A DNA stretch of 64,000 nucleotides, taken from Euzebyella saccharophila (GTDB lineage: Bacteria > Bacteroidota > Bacteroidia > Flavobacteriales > Flavobacteriaceae). This document shows positions 1-9,705 of the stretch, one piece after another. The stretch spans positions 868,001 through 932,000 of the forward strand of contig NZ_JACYFJ010000002.1 of the NCBI RefSeq assembly GCF_014855495.1, read 5' to 3'. Every line of letters begins with the position of its first letter. Within the stretch, counting starts at the first letter, position 1. The translations under genes and the position numbers were made by a program. The notes below the pieces were generated by a model. It was not told the origin of the DNA. It worked only from the letters and a program-made list of their open reading frames with translations, and searched no databases.

Positions 1-2929
1 GGGCCGATTTAAAATATTTATCCAAACTTGGTATGGTATAACCTAAGGTAATGTTTCTGATATTGAAATAAGATGCATCTGCCACAAAACGGTCGTTGAT
101 CCAATCTCGTTCAATACCAGTAACATTGCCACCTCCTACAGTGGTACCATAAAACCCTCTTCCAGGATTTTCTACCGATCTAAAACGGTATTTTACATCA
201 TCCAAAAGGTTGAACACACCATCAAGGTTCGTTGTACTGTACAAATGCCTTACCAATAGCTCGTTGCCTTGTGAACCTGTTCCGACTACTGAAAAATCCC
301 AATTGCCATAAGTAACCCTATTCGTAATACCGTAGGTAAAGTCCGGGAACGGATTACCAGTAATAGCGCGATCGTCATCTATACCTCCTCTAGTGATGAC
401 CCCATCACCATTCACATCTATAAGTTTTATACTTCCTACCGTAGATCTACCCGGTACTTGGGGCGAATTATCCAAATCTTGTTGGTTTAAATAAACCCCA
501 TCAGATAGGTGTCCATAAAATTGGGCAAAGGGTTGCCCCACTTGGGTAATATGCCAACCACTGGGACCAAATACCTGATCGATACCATCGGCCAATGCTA
601 CCACCTCGTTCCTGTTAAACGATATGTTCGCACTTGTTGTCCACCTGAACTTTCCGGTCGTATTCACGGTGTTCAGTGAAAATTCATGCCCCCAAAACTT
701 AATTTCCCCAATGTTGTCACTAAAGTTTGAAAAGCCGGATTCTCTAGGCACCTGAATATTAAACAATAAGTTTGTAGTGTTCTTGGTGTAATAATCGTAA
801 ATAAAAGAAACTCGGTCATTAAAAAGACTTAAATCGAGTCCAATATCAAATTGTTTGGTAGTCTCCCATCCCAAATTAGGATTGGACAATGAGTTTACCG
901 CGGCACCTTGGGCAAAAGTATCGCCAAAGACGCCATTCACCGTTCTACCAAATTGCTCGTTACCTACCAAGGCATATTGCGTATAATTACCAATATTATT
1001 GTTACCGGTAACACCATAGCTTCCTCGGATTTTCATTAAGGATATGGTCTCGGAATTTTCCAGGAATGACTCATCGGATACTACCCATCCGGCAGAAACC
1101 GATGGAAAGGTACCCCAGCGATTCTCTGACCCAAATCGAGAAGAACCATCGCTTCGTATAGATGCGGTAAATAAATATTTACCCATATAGTTATAGGTCA
1201 ACCTTGAAAAGGCAGAAACGAGGGTATTTTCCTCAATTTGATCAAAAGTGCCATTTCTATTGATATCTGCTGCACCTTGAACAACAGGAAGCCTATCATC
1301 GGCAAAATTGGATGCTTCAAGCCTGTTTCTATCCAAACGGAACTTTTGGAAAGCAAAACCACCAAGCAAGGAGAAATTGTGTTCACCATAAGATTTGTTG
1401 TAGGTGGCAATATTTTCGTTCAACCAAGAGAAGGTATCTCTATTGTCCCACACCCCTTGATTATTGGTAGGTACCGGACGGTTGATAGCAGAAGTTGCAT
1501 TGGTAGGGCTAAAATACTCGTAGCGCTCCCGGTAGAACTCCGCATTTAAGCTTGATCTAATACTTAATCCCTCAATTGGTCGCCATTCCATATAAGCATT
1601 GGACAATAAATTCAAATTTCTTGTCTCATCCTTAATACGCTCGGCTGAATTTAACCAGTTTGCGTACGCAAAGATATTTCCGGTTTCCGCTGGAAACCTA
1701 TTGAATTCTGTTCTGGTACCATCTTCATTATAAATAGGCATAATGGGCCAAGTATGTAAGGCATTGAATAAAATACCTGTACCCCTGGTACCATCAGTAC
1801 GGGGTGTTCTATCTATGACCCAGCTAGGGGCTACGTTCAAACCTATCTCAACCTTATCCGATAGATTATAGTTTAAATTCGCTCGCAAAGTGTATTGCCT
1901 CCAGTCACTGCCCAAAACAACTCCGGTACGATCGGTAAAACCGGCTATCATGGAACTGCGAAATTTTTCATTACTCGAGGAAACCGCAAGGCTATAAATG
2001 GATTGAGGTGCCGTACGAAGCATGGCATCGTACCAATCGTTGGTTTGCCCCTCATATTGAGACGGGTTTTGAAAGATTTCGGGAACGGGATCCCCTTGAT
2101 CTTCGTAGTACTCCTTTTTAAATTGAGCGAACTCCACGGCATCCATCATATCTATTCTACCTCGTTCGGGTACGTTTTGAATACCAGTGGAAACATTAAA
2201 ACTTACATTGGTCTGCCCGGGAACACCTTGCTTAGTGGTCACCAATACAACTCCATTTGCGGCCCTTGAACCATACAAAGAAGTGGATGCAGCATCTTTT
2301 AAAACTGAAATACTTTCAATTTCTGCAGGGTTTAGGGTATTGATATTCCCTGCTATAGGAAAACCATCCACAACATATAGAGGGTCACTACCCCCTGAAA
2401 TTGATAATTGACCCCTAATTCGAACATTAATACCTTCGCCAGGCTTACCCGTAGTTTGGTTGATTTGAACCCCTGCCAATTGACCTTGGAGTTTCTGGGT
2501 TACCTGAGTAACGGGTATATCGGCCAATTCTGCAACTTTTACGGTTTGTACAGACCCGGTAACCTCTCTTTTAATTTGTGTACCATACCCTACCAAGACT
2601 ACTTCTTCCAAAGCTGTAGCGTCTTCAGTCATGGTAGCATTGATTACCGAAGCTCCATTGATCGGTATTTCCTGGGTGGTAAAACCGATATAGGAAAAGA
2701 CCAGGATTGCATTACTGTTCTCTACATTAAGACTGTAGTTACCGTCAAAATCTGTTACGGTACCATTGGTAGTACCTTTTTCAATTACGTTAACTCCAGG
2801 AAGACCGTAGCCATCATCAGCAGAAGTTACATTTCCCGAAACGGAAGAACTTTGGGAATAGGAGTTAACAGATAGAAACAAGGCTAAAACCAAGTACAAG
2901 GTTTTTAACCCAAATCGATTGTGTTTCAT
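1..2929 (-). CDS. SusC/RagA-family TonB-dependent outer-membrane receptor, C-terminus cut by window edge
   Basis: This reading frame starts at the ATG at 2929 and stays open to base 1, so only about 976 N-terminal residues are visible and the last barrel strands lie outside the window. A signal peptide (ending near SVNSYSQ) is followed by a carboxypeptidase-regulatory-like beta domain with VSGNVTSADDGYGLPGVNV and the DFDGNYSL turn. A TonB plug with LEEVVLVGYGTQ, GVQINQTTGKPGEG and SLYGSRAANGVV comes next, then a beta-barrel rich in aromatic residues. These are hallmark SusC features: ligand-gated import of oligosaccharides across the outer membrane, energised by TonB, normally with a SusD lipoprotein. 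The expected susD partner would lie further left, outside the window. It is a second SusC, distinct from the one at 13884-16931, in the same orientation as the rest of the locus but separated from it by an opposite-strand response regulator. The family call is firm; the glycan is unknown. Confidence 0.93.
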   Translation of the reverse strand, partial: MKHNRFGLKTLYLVLALFLSVNSYSQSSSVSGNVTSADDGYGLPGVNVIEKGTTNGTVTDFDGNYSLNVENSNAILVFSYIGFTTQEIPINGASVINATMTEDATALEEVVLVGYGTQIKREVTGSVQTVKVAELADIPVTQVTQKLQGQLAGVQINQTTGKPGEGINVRIRGQLSISGGSDPLYVVDGFPIAGNINTLNPAEIESISVLKDAASTSLYGSRAANGVVLVTTKQGVPGQTNVSFNVSTGIQNVPERGRIDMMDAVEFAQFKKEYYEDQGDPVPEIFQNPSQYEGQTNDWYDAMLRTAPQSIYSLAVSSSNEKFRSSMIAGFTDRTGVVLGSDWRQYTLRANLNYNLSDKVEIGLNVAPSWVIDRTPRTDGTRGTGILFNALHTWPIMPIYNEDGTRTEFNRFPAETGNIFAYANWLNSAERIKDETRNLNLLSNAYMEWRPIEGLSIRSSLNAEFYRERYEYFSPTNATSAINRPVPTNNQGVWDNRDTFSWLNENIATYNKSYGEHNFSLLGGFAFQKFRLDRNRLEASNFADDRLPVVQGAADINRNGTFDQIEENTLVSAFSRLTYNYMGKYLFTASIRSDGSSRFGSENRWGTFPSVSAGWVVSDESFLENSETISLMKIRGSYGVTGNNNIGNYTQYALVGNEQFGRTVNGVFGDTFAQGAAVNSLSNPNLGWETTKQFDIGLDLSLFNDRVSFIYDYYTKNTTNLLFNIQVPRESGFSNFSDNIGEIKFWGHEFSLNTVNTTGKFRWTTSANISFNRNEVVALADGIDQVFGPSGWHITQVGQPFAQFYGHLSDGVYLNQQDLDNSPQVPGRSTVGSIKLIDVNGDGVITRGGIDDDRAITGNPFPDFTYGITNRVTYGNWDFSVVGTGSQGNELLVRHLYSTTNLDGVFNLLDDVKYRFRSVENPGRGFYGTTVGGGNVTGIERDWINDRFVADASYFNIRNITLGYTIPSLDKYFKSA

Positions 2930-3597
2930 AATAATAAATAGTTAGTTAGTGAAAAGTTGAGTAATCAAATACGTTCAGCTTGTAAATGATTATGACCAAA
3001 TTTATCTTTCTCAAACGTTTTCGCTATCCTGTACTATCCTGCTAAAATCATAATTTAGCTTATGTAATTTTCATAACAACCCGGTTTTTATATAATTTAA
3101 TTATTGAAAACATACCTAAATAGGAAATTAAGTGTCAATTAATCAATTATAAACATAAAAGCTCACTCCAAGACTTCTAATCAGCAGTCTCCCAATGATT
3201 TTAGAAAAAAAACTTATATAGGAGCTGCATTAAAAATGTCAATATTCCATTAGTTTAAGCTATAATAATTGTATTTTACAGTATATGAGAATTTGCTGTT
3301 TGTTTAGCTTAAAACACTTAATTTTCCCATTTTACAAGGATTGATTTTTAGATATTTTTCTAATTCAAAAACGTAATTTAAATTGTGTTTTAACTATAAA
3401 TCTGAACCTTTTTTTAATAACCTGTTTTATAAATTCTCTTTAAAAGGTAATATTAGAGCTGCTGATTTCATTAAAAAACACTTCAAAAAATGATTTTTCA
3501 GTTAAATTTTATTTTTATTGATTATTGAGGCTGATACTTATAAAAATTTATTTTAATTTAGATTTATGTAAGAATAATACTATAAAAATCCTACCCT
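2930..3597. promoter_or_regulatory. AT-rich divergent intergenic region between susC and a response regulator
   Basis: 668 bases without a convincing gene separate the susC start (minus strand) and the response regulator start (plus strand). On the minus strand a TAAATTTG box (3004-2997) matches the Bacteroidota -7 consensus TAnnTTTG and lies about 70 bases ahead of the susC ATG. I see no good -33 partner at normal spacing. A tandem repeat of CTATCCTG (3024-3041) sits just upstream of this box. The remainder is low-complexity A/T sequence with no other feature I can support. Confidence 0.45.
3024..3041. repeat. Tandem CTATCCTG direct repeat, 10-base period, possible regulator site
   Basis: Two exact copies of CTATCCTG occur at 3024-3031 and 3034-3041. 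Their starts are 10 bases apart, close to one helical turn, so both copies face the same side of the DNA. They lie 20-40 bases upstream of the -7-like box of the minus-strand susC gene. AraC-type regulators, such as the output domain of the hybrid sensor at 4038-8072, usually bind direct repeats near the promoter, so this is a plausible site. That link is inference. Confidence 0.35.
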
Positions 3598-4011
3598 ATG
3601 AATCCCTTAATACTTTTAATCGATGACGATCTTGTATCTCAGTTTGATATGAGAATCAAGCTGCAGCGTCACGGACAGCCGTGCGAAATATTGTCCTATG
3701 ATTGCCCTATTGAAGCATTAAGCTGGTTTGAAGATTGGAAATCATCCAATGGGGCACTTCAATTACCGGATATTCTATTGTTGGACTGGCAAATGCCCAA
3801 AATGGACGGTTTTGAATTTTTAGGGGAAGCTTTGGACAGAGGAATTCCCTTAAAAGACATGGATATTTATATGGCCTCATCCTATAGCAATTGCCTTGAA
3901 AGAGCTGAAGAAGAAGTAAAGTCAGTTGTAAAAAGGCGATTTATCAAGCCTTTGAGCAGAGCAAATGTGGATATCATTTTTACCAATCAGGCTTTAAAAG
4001 AAAAAGTATAG
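3598..4011 (+). CDS. Single-domain response regulator (receiver only)
   Basis: 137 residues forming one receiver domain and nothing else. The acidic pocket is D9-D10-D11, the phospho-acceptor is D63 in LLLDWQMPKMDG, and the conserved lysine is K117 in FIKP, so phosphotransfer chemistry should be intact. There is no DNA-binding or enzyme output domain; such proteins act by phospho-dependent binding to a partner or as phosphate relays. It lies on the plus strand between a minus-strand susC and the minus-strand hybrid sensor, and converges with the hybrid sensor across only 26 bases. A functional link to the hybrid kinase is possible, since that kinase has its own receiver and this one could compete for phosphate, but the sequence does not show it. 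A -7 box was not found. Confidence 0.88.
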   Translation: MNPLILLIDDDLVSQFDMRIKLQRHGQPCEILSYDCPIEALSWFEDWKSSNGALQLPDILLLDWQMPKMDGFEFLGEALDRGIPLKDMDIYMASSYSNCLERAEEEVKSVVKRRFIKPLSRANVDIIFTNQALKEKV

Positions 4012-4037
4012 ACAGAAAACTACACTCACTAATTTTC

Positions 4038-7000
4038 TTATTTAATCAATTTACTGGGAGGATAGCCAAATTGTTTTTTAAAGCATCGGCTAAAATATAG
4101 GGGGTCGTTGAAACCAATAAGGGTAGTTACTTCCGAAACATTGTATTTTTTGGTTTTTAACAATGCAGCCGATTTCTTTAAACGTACCGTTCTAATAAAT
4201 TCTTTTGGAGCCAAATCTGTAAGCTCCTTTATCTTTTGGTAGAGTTTGGAAGAACTCATACCCAATTCTTGACACAAAAAACTGGTAGACAAATCCGCAT
4301 TATCCAAATTTTTATCAATTAATTCGGTAATTCTACGCATTAAATTTTCATCTACTGGGGAATGGGTCAACAAACTAACTTCACTTTCTGTTTCTTCAGC
4401 AAACTTTGCTTTAAGGTCCAATCGTGATTTAATGATATTTTCTATCATCATTTTCAACAAGGAAGGGTCAAAAGGTTTAACCAAATAGCCATCTGCACCG
4501 GTACCATAGCCTTTTTTCTTGTCCTTATTGTCACTTAATGCTGTCAACAATACTACTGGAATATGGCTTATGAACTGATCGTTCTTAAGGGTTTCACAGA
4601 ACTCAAATCCATCCATTACGGGCATCATCACGTCAGATACGCAAACAATGGGTTTTATCTGTCTACACAGCTTAAGGCCTTCTTCTCCATTTTCGGCTTC
4701 ATACACTTTGTAAAACCCAGATAAATAGTCAACCAAGTACTTTCGTAATTCCAAGTTATCATCAATTACCAATACTTTTTGTTTTAGATTGGTATTCTGT
4801 ATGGTTTTTCTGGGGATTTCATTCGCTTGCGGATGATCGACCACTTCGTTGGGAACGGTAATTTGAAATATCTCCTCGGGATGATAAAAATGTTTCTGAA
4901 TAGGTATTTCCACCGTAAATACGCTCCCCTTTTTGGGTGCGCTCTTAACCGTTATTGTACCCTTATGCAAACTTATCAGGGATTTAACCAAAGATAAACC
5001 TATACCGGAACCTGTATTATTTTGCTTGTTGGGCGAATCTTGATAAAACCTATGGAAAATTTTTTCCTGACTTTTGACCGGTATCCCTATTCCATCATCA
5101 CTTACTTCTGCGGTAAGCAATCCTGTTTCTTGATTGTATCTTAAATAGAGGTCCACATTACCAAAATCCGGAGTAAATTTAAATGCGTTGGACAATAAGT
5201 TGTAGAGAATCTTATCATACTTGTCCGTATCTATATATCCAAGAATGCTTTCGTTTTCTGTAATAAACTGAAAGGTGATGTTCTTGTTATTGGCCAACTC
5301 TTTGTAAGAATCAAAAATATTCTTGGAGTATGCCAAAATATCCGTTTGGGTTGTTTTTAATTTGAGCTCACCACTTTGTGCCTTTCTAAAATCCAATACC
5401 TGATTGACCAAGGAAAACAATCTATTTGCGTTTTGGTGAATAAGTTTGTACCTACTTTTTTGATAATCTGTAATCATCCCTCCATTTTCTTCCATTAACT
5501 GTTTGATGGGACCTAAAATTAAGGTTAAAGGCGTTCTCAGTTCATGTGAGATATTTGTAAAAAACCGCAGCTTTTCATTGTTTAGTTTTACGTCATGTTC
5601 CCTGTTCACCTTTTCTGCCATAAGCTCTCTACGCAATTTCAGTCGTTTATCAAGCTCTCGCCTAATGAGATAAAAGGAAAGCCCAAGAATTACAAAGAAC
5701 AGAACAAAAGCTTCCCAAGTAAGCCAAAAAGGTTTTAAAATTTTAATATCATATTCCACCGTGTCGCTCCAGGGACCATCCCCATTTCTGGACCTTAATT
5801 TAAATGTATAATCTGTGGGGTATAAATTGGTATACTGTACATTTCTTGCATAACCATCCGTAGTAATCCATTCTTTATCAAAACCCTCCAATTGATATTG
5901 AAACTTATTTAATTTCTCGTTTGCGAAGGACGGAATGGCAAACTGTAACGCGAAGTTTCTATTGGCGTATGAAAGTTCTACCTCTTTACTATAATTAATA
6001 TCCTTTTTTAGAGGAACTTGCCCATTGATTTCCATGCCTGGTCGAACTTCCCTATTGGCAATTCTAAATTCAGAAATCACCGGTATAGCTTCTTCTTTAT
6101 GGGCCTCAAGTTTATCTGTTTCAAAGTGTATGACCCCATTTTTTGCGGCCAGATAAATTTCTGTTCCATTGGGGGAATAAAAGCCTCTGGAACTAAAAAC
6201 ATCTAACCTATTCCCACTATTCACATGGTAGGTGTTCAAACTTCCAGAAGCACTGTTCAATTTGGCTACACTATTATTGTTCAAGTTTAACCATAGATTT
6301 CCTGAAGCATCGGATAACATATCCGTCACCCATTTGCCCACTAGCTCCTCTGGCTCCTTCACCACTTCAAAAAGTCCCTTATCCGCATTTAATCTACTTA
6401 GTCCGTATCTGGAAGCCGCCCAAACAGAACCTTGGCTATCTAAAACAATATCACTTACATCTTTGGCATCTGCATTATTAAATATTCCCTCTCTATTTAC
6501 TACATACAATTTATAGCGAAGTTCTTTGGTATTTAATTGTACAGCTCCGTCTTCCGTGGCCAACCAAACTATATCTCCTTCTCCTTTACAAATGGCATTG
6601 ATTTCAAACCCATCTAACAATTTACCCTTAGCTACCACTTGTTTTTTTTCTTTGGTATTCCAATAAACTACGCCTTCCCCAAAAGACCCCAAAAGTATGG
6701 TCTCCTCATCAATTTTAGCTATGGCTATAACCGGAGCATTGTGAAAGCCCGTATCAAAAATGGTAGCGCTGTTACGCTCATGATCATACACTAGAAGTCT
6801 ACCGTCCCATAATCCACAGTAAAAAAGCTTTTGATCGTAAGTATAAATAGAAGCAATGTCCGCCTGATTATTAGCTAACGATCTGTACCCGGATTCGTCG
6901 GTGACAAACAGGCCATTATGTCTAGTGGCAATTAAAATTTCACCATCATAAGTTTTGGCAAAACCCCTTATCCTTGGAGCCTTGTTTCCTATAAACTTGG

Positions 7001-8072
7001 AAATATCCTTATCCAAGCTAAACTGGTTCTCAAAAGAGTCAAATTTATCGAGTCCATCTTCGGTACCGATCCACAATACACCAGAAGCATCAAAGAACAA
7101 GGAAGAAACCAAATTATCCGTCAAGGAAGCATCATCCGAAAGAACAGATTGAAACAATTGAAAATTACCACTGGAAATATCCTCCAATTGATCACAAACC
7201 AGAAGTCCCCCCAAAGTGCCTACCCAATATTTATGGTCCGGTGCTTGGGCCACAGAAAGGAAGTAAGGTCCTAAATTATTTCTAAGTTCATTATCGGAAA
7301 TAAAAAGGTTGACAAAGGAATTGGAATTACGGTCATATTTATAGAGTCCTTCACGCGTACCAACGAACATATCTTTTTTGGCATCTTCATAAATGAAATT
7401 GACATAAGGATTTTTCTGATTTGAATTAGGTATGGGCAGTTCAAATTTGGTAATCTGAACAATCGTGCCTTTAGAGTTCAACTGCACTTTTGCCACCCCG
7501 CCGGTCTCAAAACTACCGATCCAAATATTACCCTCACTGTCCTCAAAAATCTCCTTTATGTATTCAAAGCCTTGTATTTCAATTCTTTCAAAGGAATCCG
7601 TATCAACATTTAAAATGGATAGTCCTTGTGTTCTAGTTCCTACCCAGACTCTTTCCCATTTATCTACCCAAACCGATCGGATTTCCCTTTCCGGCAAAGC
7701 CGTATTTTTTTGAGAATCTGGCAAATACGTTCGAAAAGTATGCGTATCTGTTTCCAGTAGTGTAAGCCCGCCACGTGTACCGATCCAGAGGTGGTTGGAT
7801 TTTGCATTAAACTCCAACGCGGTGATGTCATCATTTAAAATAGAAGAGGACTCCTTATCTGAACTTACATACGACTTAAACTGATAGCCATCAAAACGAT
7901 TGAGTCCCGCAAAGGTGCCAAACCATAAAAAGCCATTTTCATCCTGAACTATGTGCCGAATAGAATTATGGGAAAGACCATTGTTATCATTGTAATGGGT
8001 AAACTTTACGTCTTGGGCTATCAATGGCCCCCATACACAAAAGGATACTAAAAGAGCGTAGAAAATTCTCAT
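4038..8072 (-). CDS. Hybrid two-component system: propeller sensor, histidine kinase, receiver, AraC-type output
   Basis: 1344 residues in the classic one-protein sensor-regulator (HTCS) layout used by Bacteroidota to control polysaccharide loci. A signal peptide (to about residue 20) leads into a periplasmic double propeller, with repeats such as NGFLWFGTFAGLNRFDG and VLWIGTEDGLDKF, and a Y_Y_Y domain (about 695-775). A transmembrane helix follows at about 785-802. The kinase has phospho-acceptor H843 in SHELRTPL and an ATP-binding domain with DDGIGIP and GSGIGLSLV. The receiver has D1104/D1105 and acceptor D1147 in SDVMMPVMDG, and an AraC helix-turn-helix ends the protein (about 1245-1344, with FSRCFKKQFGYPP). 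It is the last gene of the susC-susD-GH92-GH28 run, 63 bases after GH28, so it probably senses a breakdown product of the same glycan and activates the locus. All key phosphorelay residues are present. Confidence 0.97.
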   Translation of the reverse strand: MRIFYALLVSFCVWGPLIAQDVKFTHYNDNNGLSHNSIRHIVQDENGFLWFGTFAGLNRFDGYQFKSYVSSDKESSSILNDDITALEFNAKSNHLWIGTRGGLTLLETDTHTFRTYLPDSQKNTALPEREIRSVWVDKWERVWVGTRTQGLSILNVDTDSFERIEIQGFEYIKEIFEDSEGNIWIGSFETGGVAKVQLNSKGTIVQITKFELPIPNSNQKNPYVNFIYEDAKKDMFVGTREGLYKYDRNSNSFVNLFISDNELRNNLGPYFLSVAQAPDHKYWVGTLGGLLVCDQLEDISSGNFQLFQSVLSDDASLTDNLVSSLFFDASGVLWIGTEDGLDKFDSFENQFSLDKDISKFIGNKAPRIRGFAKTYDGEILIATRHNGLFVTDESGYRSLANNQADIASIYTYDQKLFYCGLWDGRLLVYDHERNSATIFDTGFHNAPVIAIAKIDEETILLGSFGEGVVYWNTKEKKQVVAKGKLLDGFEINAICKGEGDIVWLATEDGAVQLNTKELRYKLYVVNREGIFNNADAKDVSDIVLDSQGSVWAASRYGLSRLNADKGLFEVVKEPEELVGKWVTDMLSDASGNLWLNLNNNSVAKLNSASGSLNTYHVNSGNRLDVFSSRGFYSPNGTEIYLAAKNGVIHFETDKLEAHKEEAIPVISEFRIANREVRPGMEINGQVPLKKDINYSKEVELSYANRNFALQFAIPSFANEKLNKFQYQLEGFDKEWITTDGYARNVQYTNLYPTDYTFKLRSRNGDGPWSDTVEYDIKILKPFWLTWEAFVLFFVILGLSFYLIRRELDKRLKLRRELMAEKVNREHDVKLNNEKLRFFTNISHELRTPLTLILGPIKQLMEENGGMITDYQKSRYKLIHQNANRLFSLVNQVLDFRKAQSGELKLKTTQTDILAYSKNIFDSYKELANNKNITFQFITENESILGYIDTDKYDKILYNLLSNAFKFTPDFGNVDLYLRYNQETGLLTAEVSDDGIGIPVKSQEKIFHRFYQDSPNKQNNTGSGIGLSLVKSLISLHKGTITVKSAPKKGSVFTVEIPIQKHFYHPEEIFQITVPNEVVDHPQANEIPRKTIQNTNLKQKVLVIDDNLELRKYLVDYLSGFYKVYEAENGEEGLKLCRQIKPIVCVSDVMMPVMDGFEFCETLKNDQFISHIPVVLLTALSDNKDKKKGYGTGADGYLVKPFDPSLLKMMIENIIKSRLDLKAKFAEETESEVSLLTHSPVDENLMRRITELIDKNLDNADLSTSFLCQELGMSSSKLYQKIKELTDLAPKEFIRTVRLKKSAALLKTKKYNVSEVTTLIGFNDPLYFSRCFKKQFGYPPSKLIK

Positions 8073-8135
8073 TACAAAAACACCGTTTATTCTACATCCA
8101 TATCTATTCTTAGGATGGATATATGGGCTAAGTTA

Positions 8136-9704
8136 CTACTTCTTCAACCATTTTTGGGCATGAGCATCCAACTGCCACTGCTCTGTATCCTTCAATACAA
8201 TTTCTTCTTTACCGGTATCAGTAAGTTGAATGGAAGCCATATTCAATTCTTGAACATCATCAAAAACAAATGCCGGCCTGTAATCCTTTTCTTTTAAGCC
8301 AAATTTGATATTGGACATCTTAACGTTCTTGGCATGCCTAACATATAACCCGTACGCCGGTAATTCACCGAACATGGAAAACTCCGGATACCCTTTTCTT
8401 TCTTCGGGAACCCTGTCCAAATCGCTTAAAGGAATGTAAGCCATACTTTTGCTAGAACGACCGGGATATATAATTTCTATATTCTCCAAGGTAATATTTT
8501 CAATTGGGTGCCCTTCTATTCCTGCAATGGAAGAAGGGAAAGGGTTATGAAAGAAATTTACTTCCGGCCCCCTTAAATCATAATCGATATCTGGCCTACC
8601 AAAAGGTACTTCTACTTTCATATTGGTAATAGAAATGTTTTTAACTACTCCGGGGTTTTCTCCAGCTCTATGTCCCAATCTTACAAAAAGTGCATTGCCC
8701 GTATTTTCTGCCACCACATTGTTCACTTTGATATTTTCAATGTGGGCCCCATCTACAGATTCTATGGCTATGGCAGAACGAAACGTATCGAAAACCTTAA
8801 TGTTCTCTATAGTCACATTTTTAAATCCGCCAAAGGAAGCCGAACCAAATTTAATGGCACTTGCACTGGAACGTATCGTACAATCGGCTATATAGATACT
8901 ATCATTACTATACCCCGGATAATAGGATTTTAAGCAGATTCCGTCATCAGCAGAATTAACGTCACAGTTGGTAATACGAACGTTTTTACTATCCGTAATG
9001 TCCATCCCGTCATTGTTCCAATAAGAGCGGTTGGTAACCGTGAGATTATCTATAATCAAATTATTGCACAGCTCAAAGGAAAGCCCCCAACAAGCCGCTT
9101 CCCCTACTTTTAAGTCCGTTATTTCAATATTTTCACATTGTGAAAACCGAAACAATTTAGGTCTCATGGTCTCATTGGGCCTGTTTCTCCTAGTGTTATA
9201 ATTAGGGTCTATGGCAACCCCGGCGTGGTGTAGGCTGTCAATATGCAAAGCCAATGGTAGCCCCTGCCCATCAATACGGCCCTTACCACTTAGTTTGATA
9301 TTTTTGGCCTTGTGCGCCAAAATCAAAGCCATTTGGGAATTATCGTCCTTTTTGGGACTTTCGGGCCTACCTGGAAATTCCATTTTATGGTAGTCAACAG
9401 GATCGGTACTTCCTAACAATTGGGCATTCTCCTCAAAATAAAGGTGAACGTTGCTTTTTAATTGAATACTTCCCGATAGGTAATTCCCGGAAGGAAATAC
9501 AACCTTTCCTCCATTTTTTCGCTTATGTGCGGCGTCGATTGCTTTTTGAATGGCTATTGTATTTAGGGTCTTACCATCTGGCACCGCCCCAAAATCCGTT
9601 ACCAGAAACTCCTTTACCTTCCCCTTATCCAATTCGGGAAAAGGCTGGTTCATAGCAATTAATAAAGCAACAACCGGTAAAAAAAACCAGATTTTAGTTT
9701 TCAT
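8136..9704 (-). CDS. GH28-like parallel beta-helix glycoside hydrolase with altered subsite residues
   Basis: 522 residues with an N-terminal signal peptide. The start FLVTDFGAVPDGKT is the usual beginning of polygalacturonase-type (GH28) beta-helices, followed by many helix coils with N-I-x-I-x-N patterns. The three catalytic aspartates of the family are visible: D232 in NNDGMD, and D253-D254 in SADDGICLKS. By eye alignment to fungal polygalacturonase II, the conserved GHG histidine is replaced by S282 in ASAIKFGS. The conserved RIK pair is replaced by A313 and E315 in SAIAIES. Catalysis of inverting hydrolysis therefore seems possible, but plain galacturonic acid may not be the substrate; rhamnogalacturonan or another uronic glycan is an alternative. 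The gene starts one base after the GH92 stop region, so the two enzymes are co-translated in the locus. The protein is probably periplasmic or surface-exposed. Confidence 0.86.
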   Translation of the reverse strand: MKTKIWFFLPVVALLIAMNQPFPELDKGKVKEFLVTDFGAVPDGKTLNTIAIQKAIDAAHKRKNGGKVVFPSGNYLSGSIQLKSNVHLYFEENAQLLGSTDPVDYHKMEFPGRPESPKKDDNSQMALILAHKAKNIKLSGKGRIDGQGLPLALHIDSLHHAGVAIDPNYNTRRNRPNETMRPKLFRFSQCENIEITDLKVGEAACWGLSFELCNNLIIDNLTVTNRSYWNNDGMDITDSKNVRITNCDVNSADDGICLKSYYPGYSNDSIYIADCTIRSSASAIKFGSASFGGFKNVTIENIKVFDTFRSAIAIESVDGAHIENIKVNNVVAENTGNALFVRLGHRAGENPGVVKNISITNMKVEVPFGRPDIDYDLRGPEVNFFHNPFPSSIAGIEGHPIENITLENIEIIYPGRSSKSMAYIPLSDLDRVPEERKGYPEFSMFGELPAYGLYVRHAKNVKMSNIKFGLKEKDYRPAFVFDDVQELNMASIQLTDTGKEEIVLKDTEQWQLDAHAQKWLKK

Positions 9705-9705
9705 A

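Noticed and set aside
2408-2875. Plus-strand 155-codon frame opposite susC
   Set aside because: The opposite frame encodes the conserved plug domain of SusC; this is a shadow.
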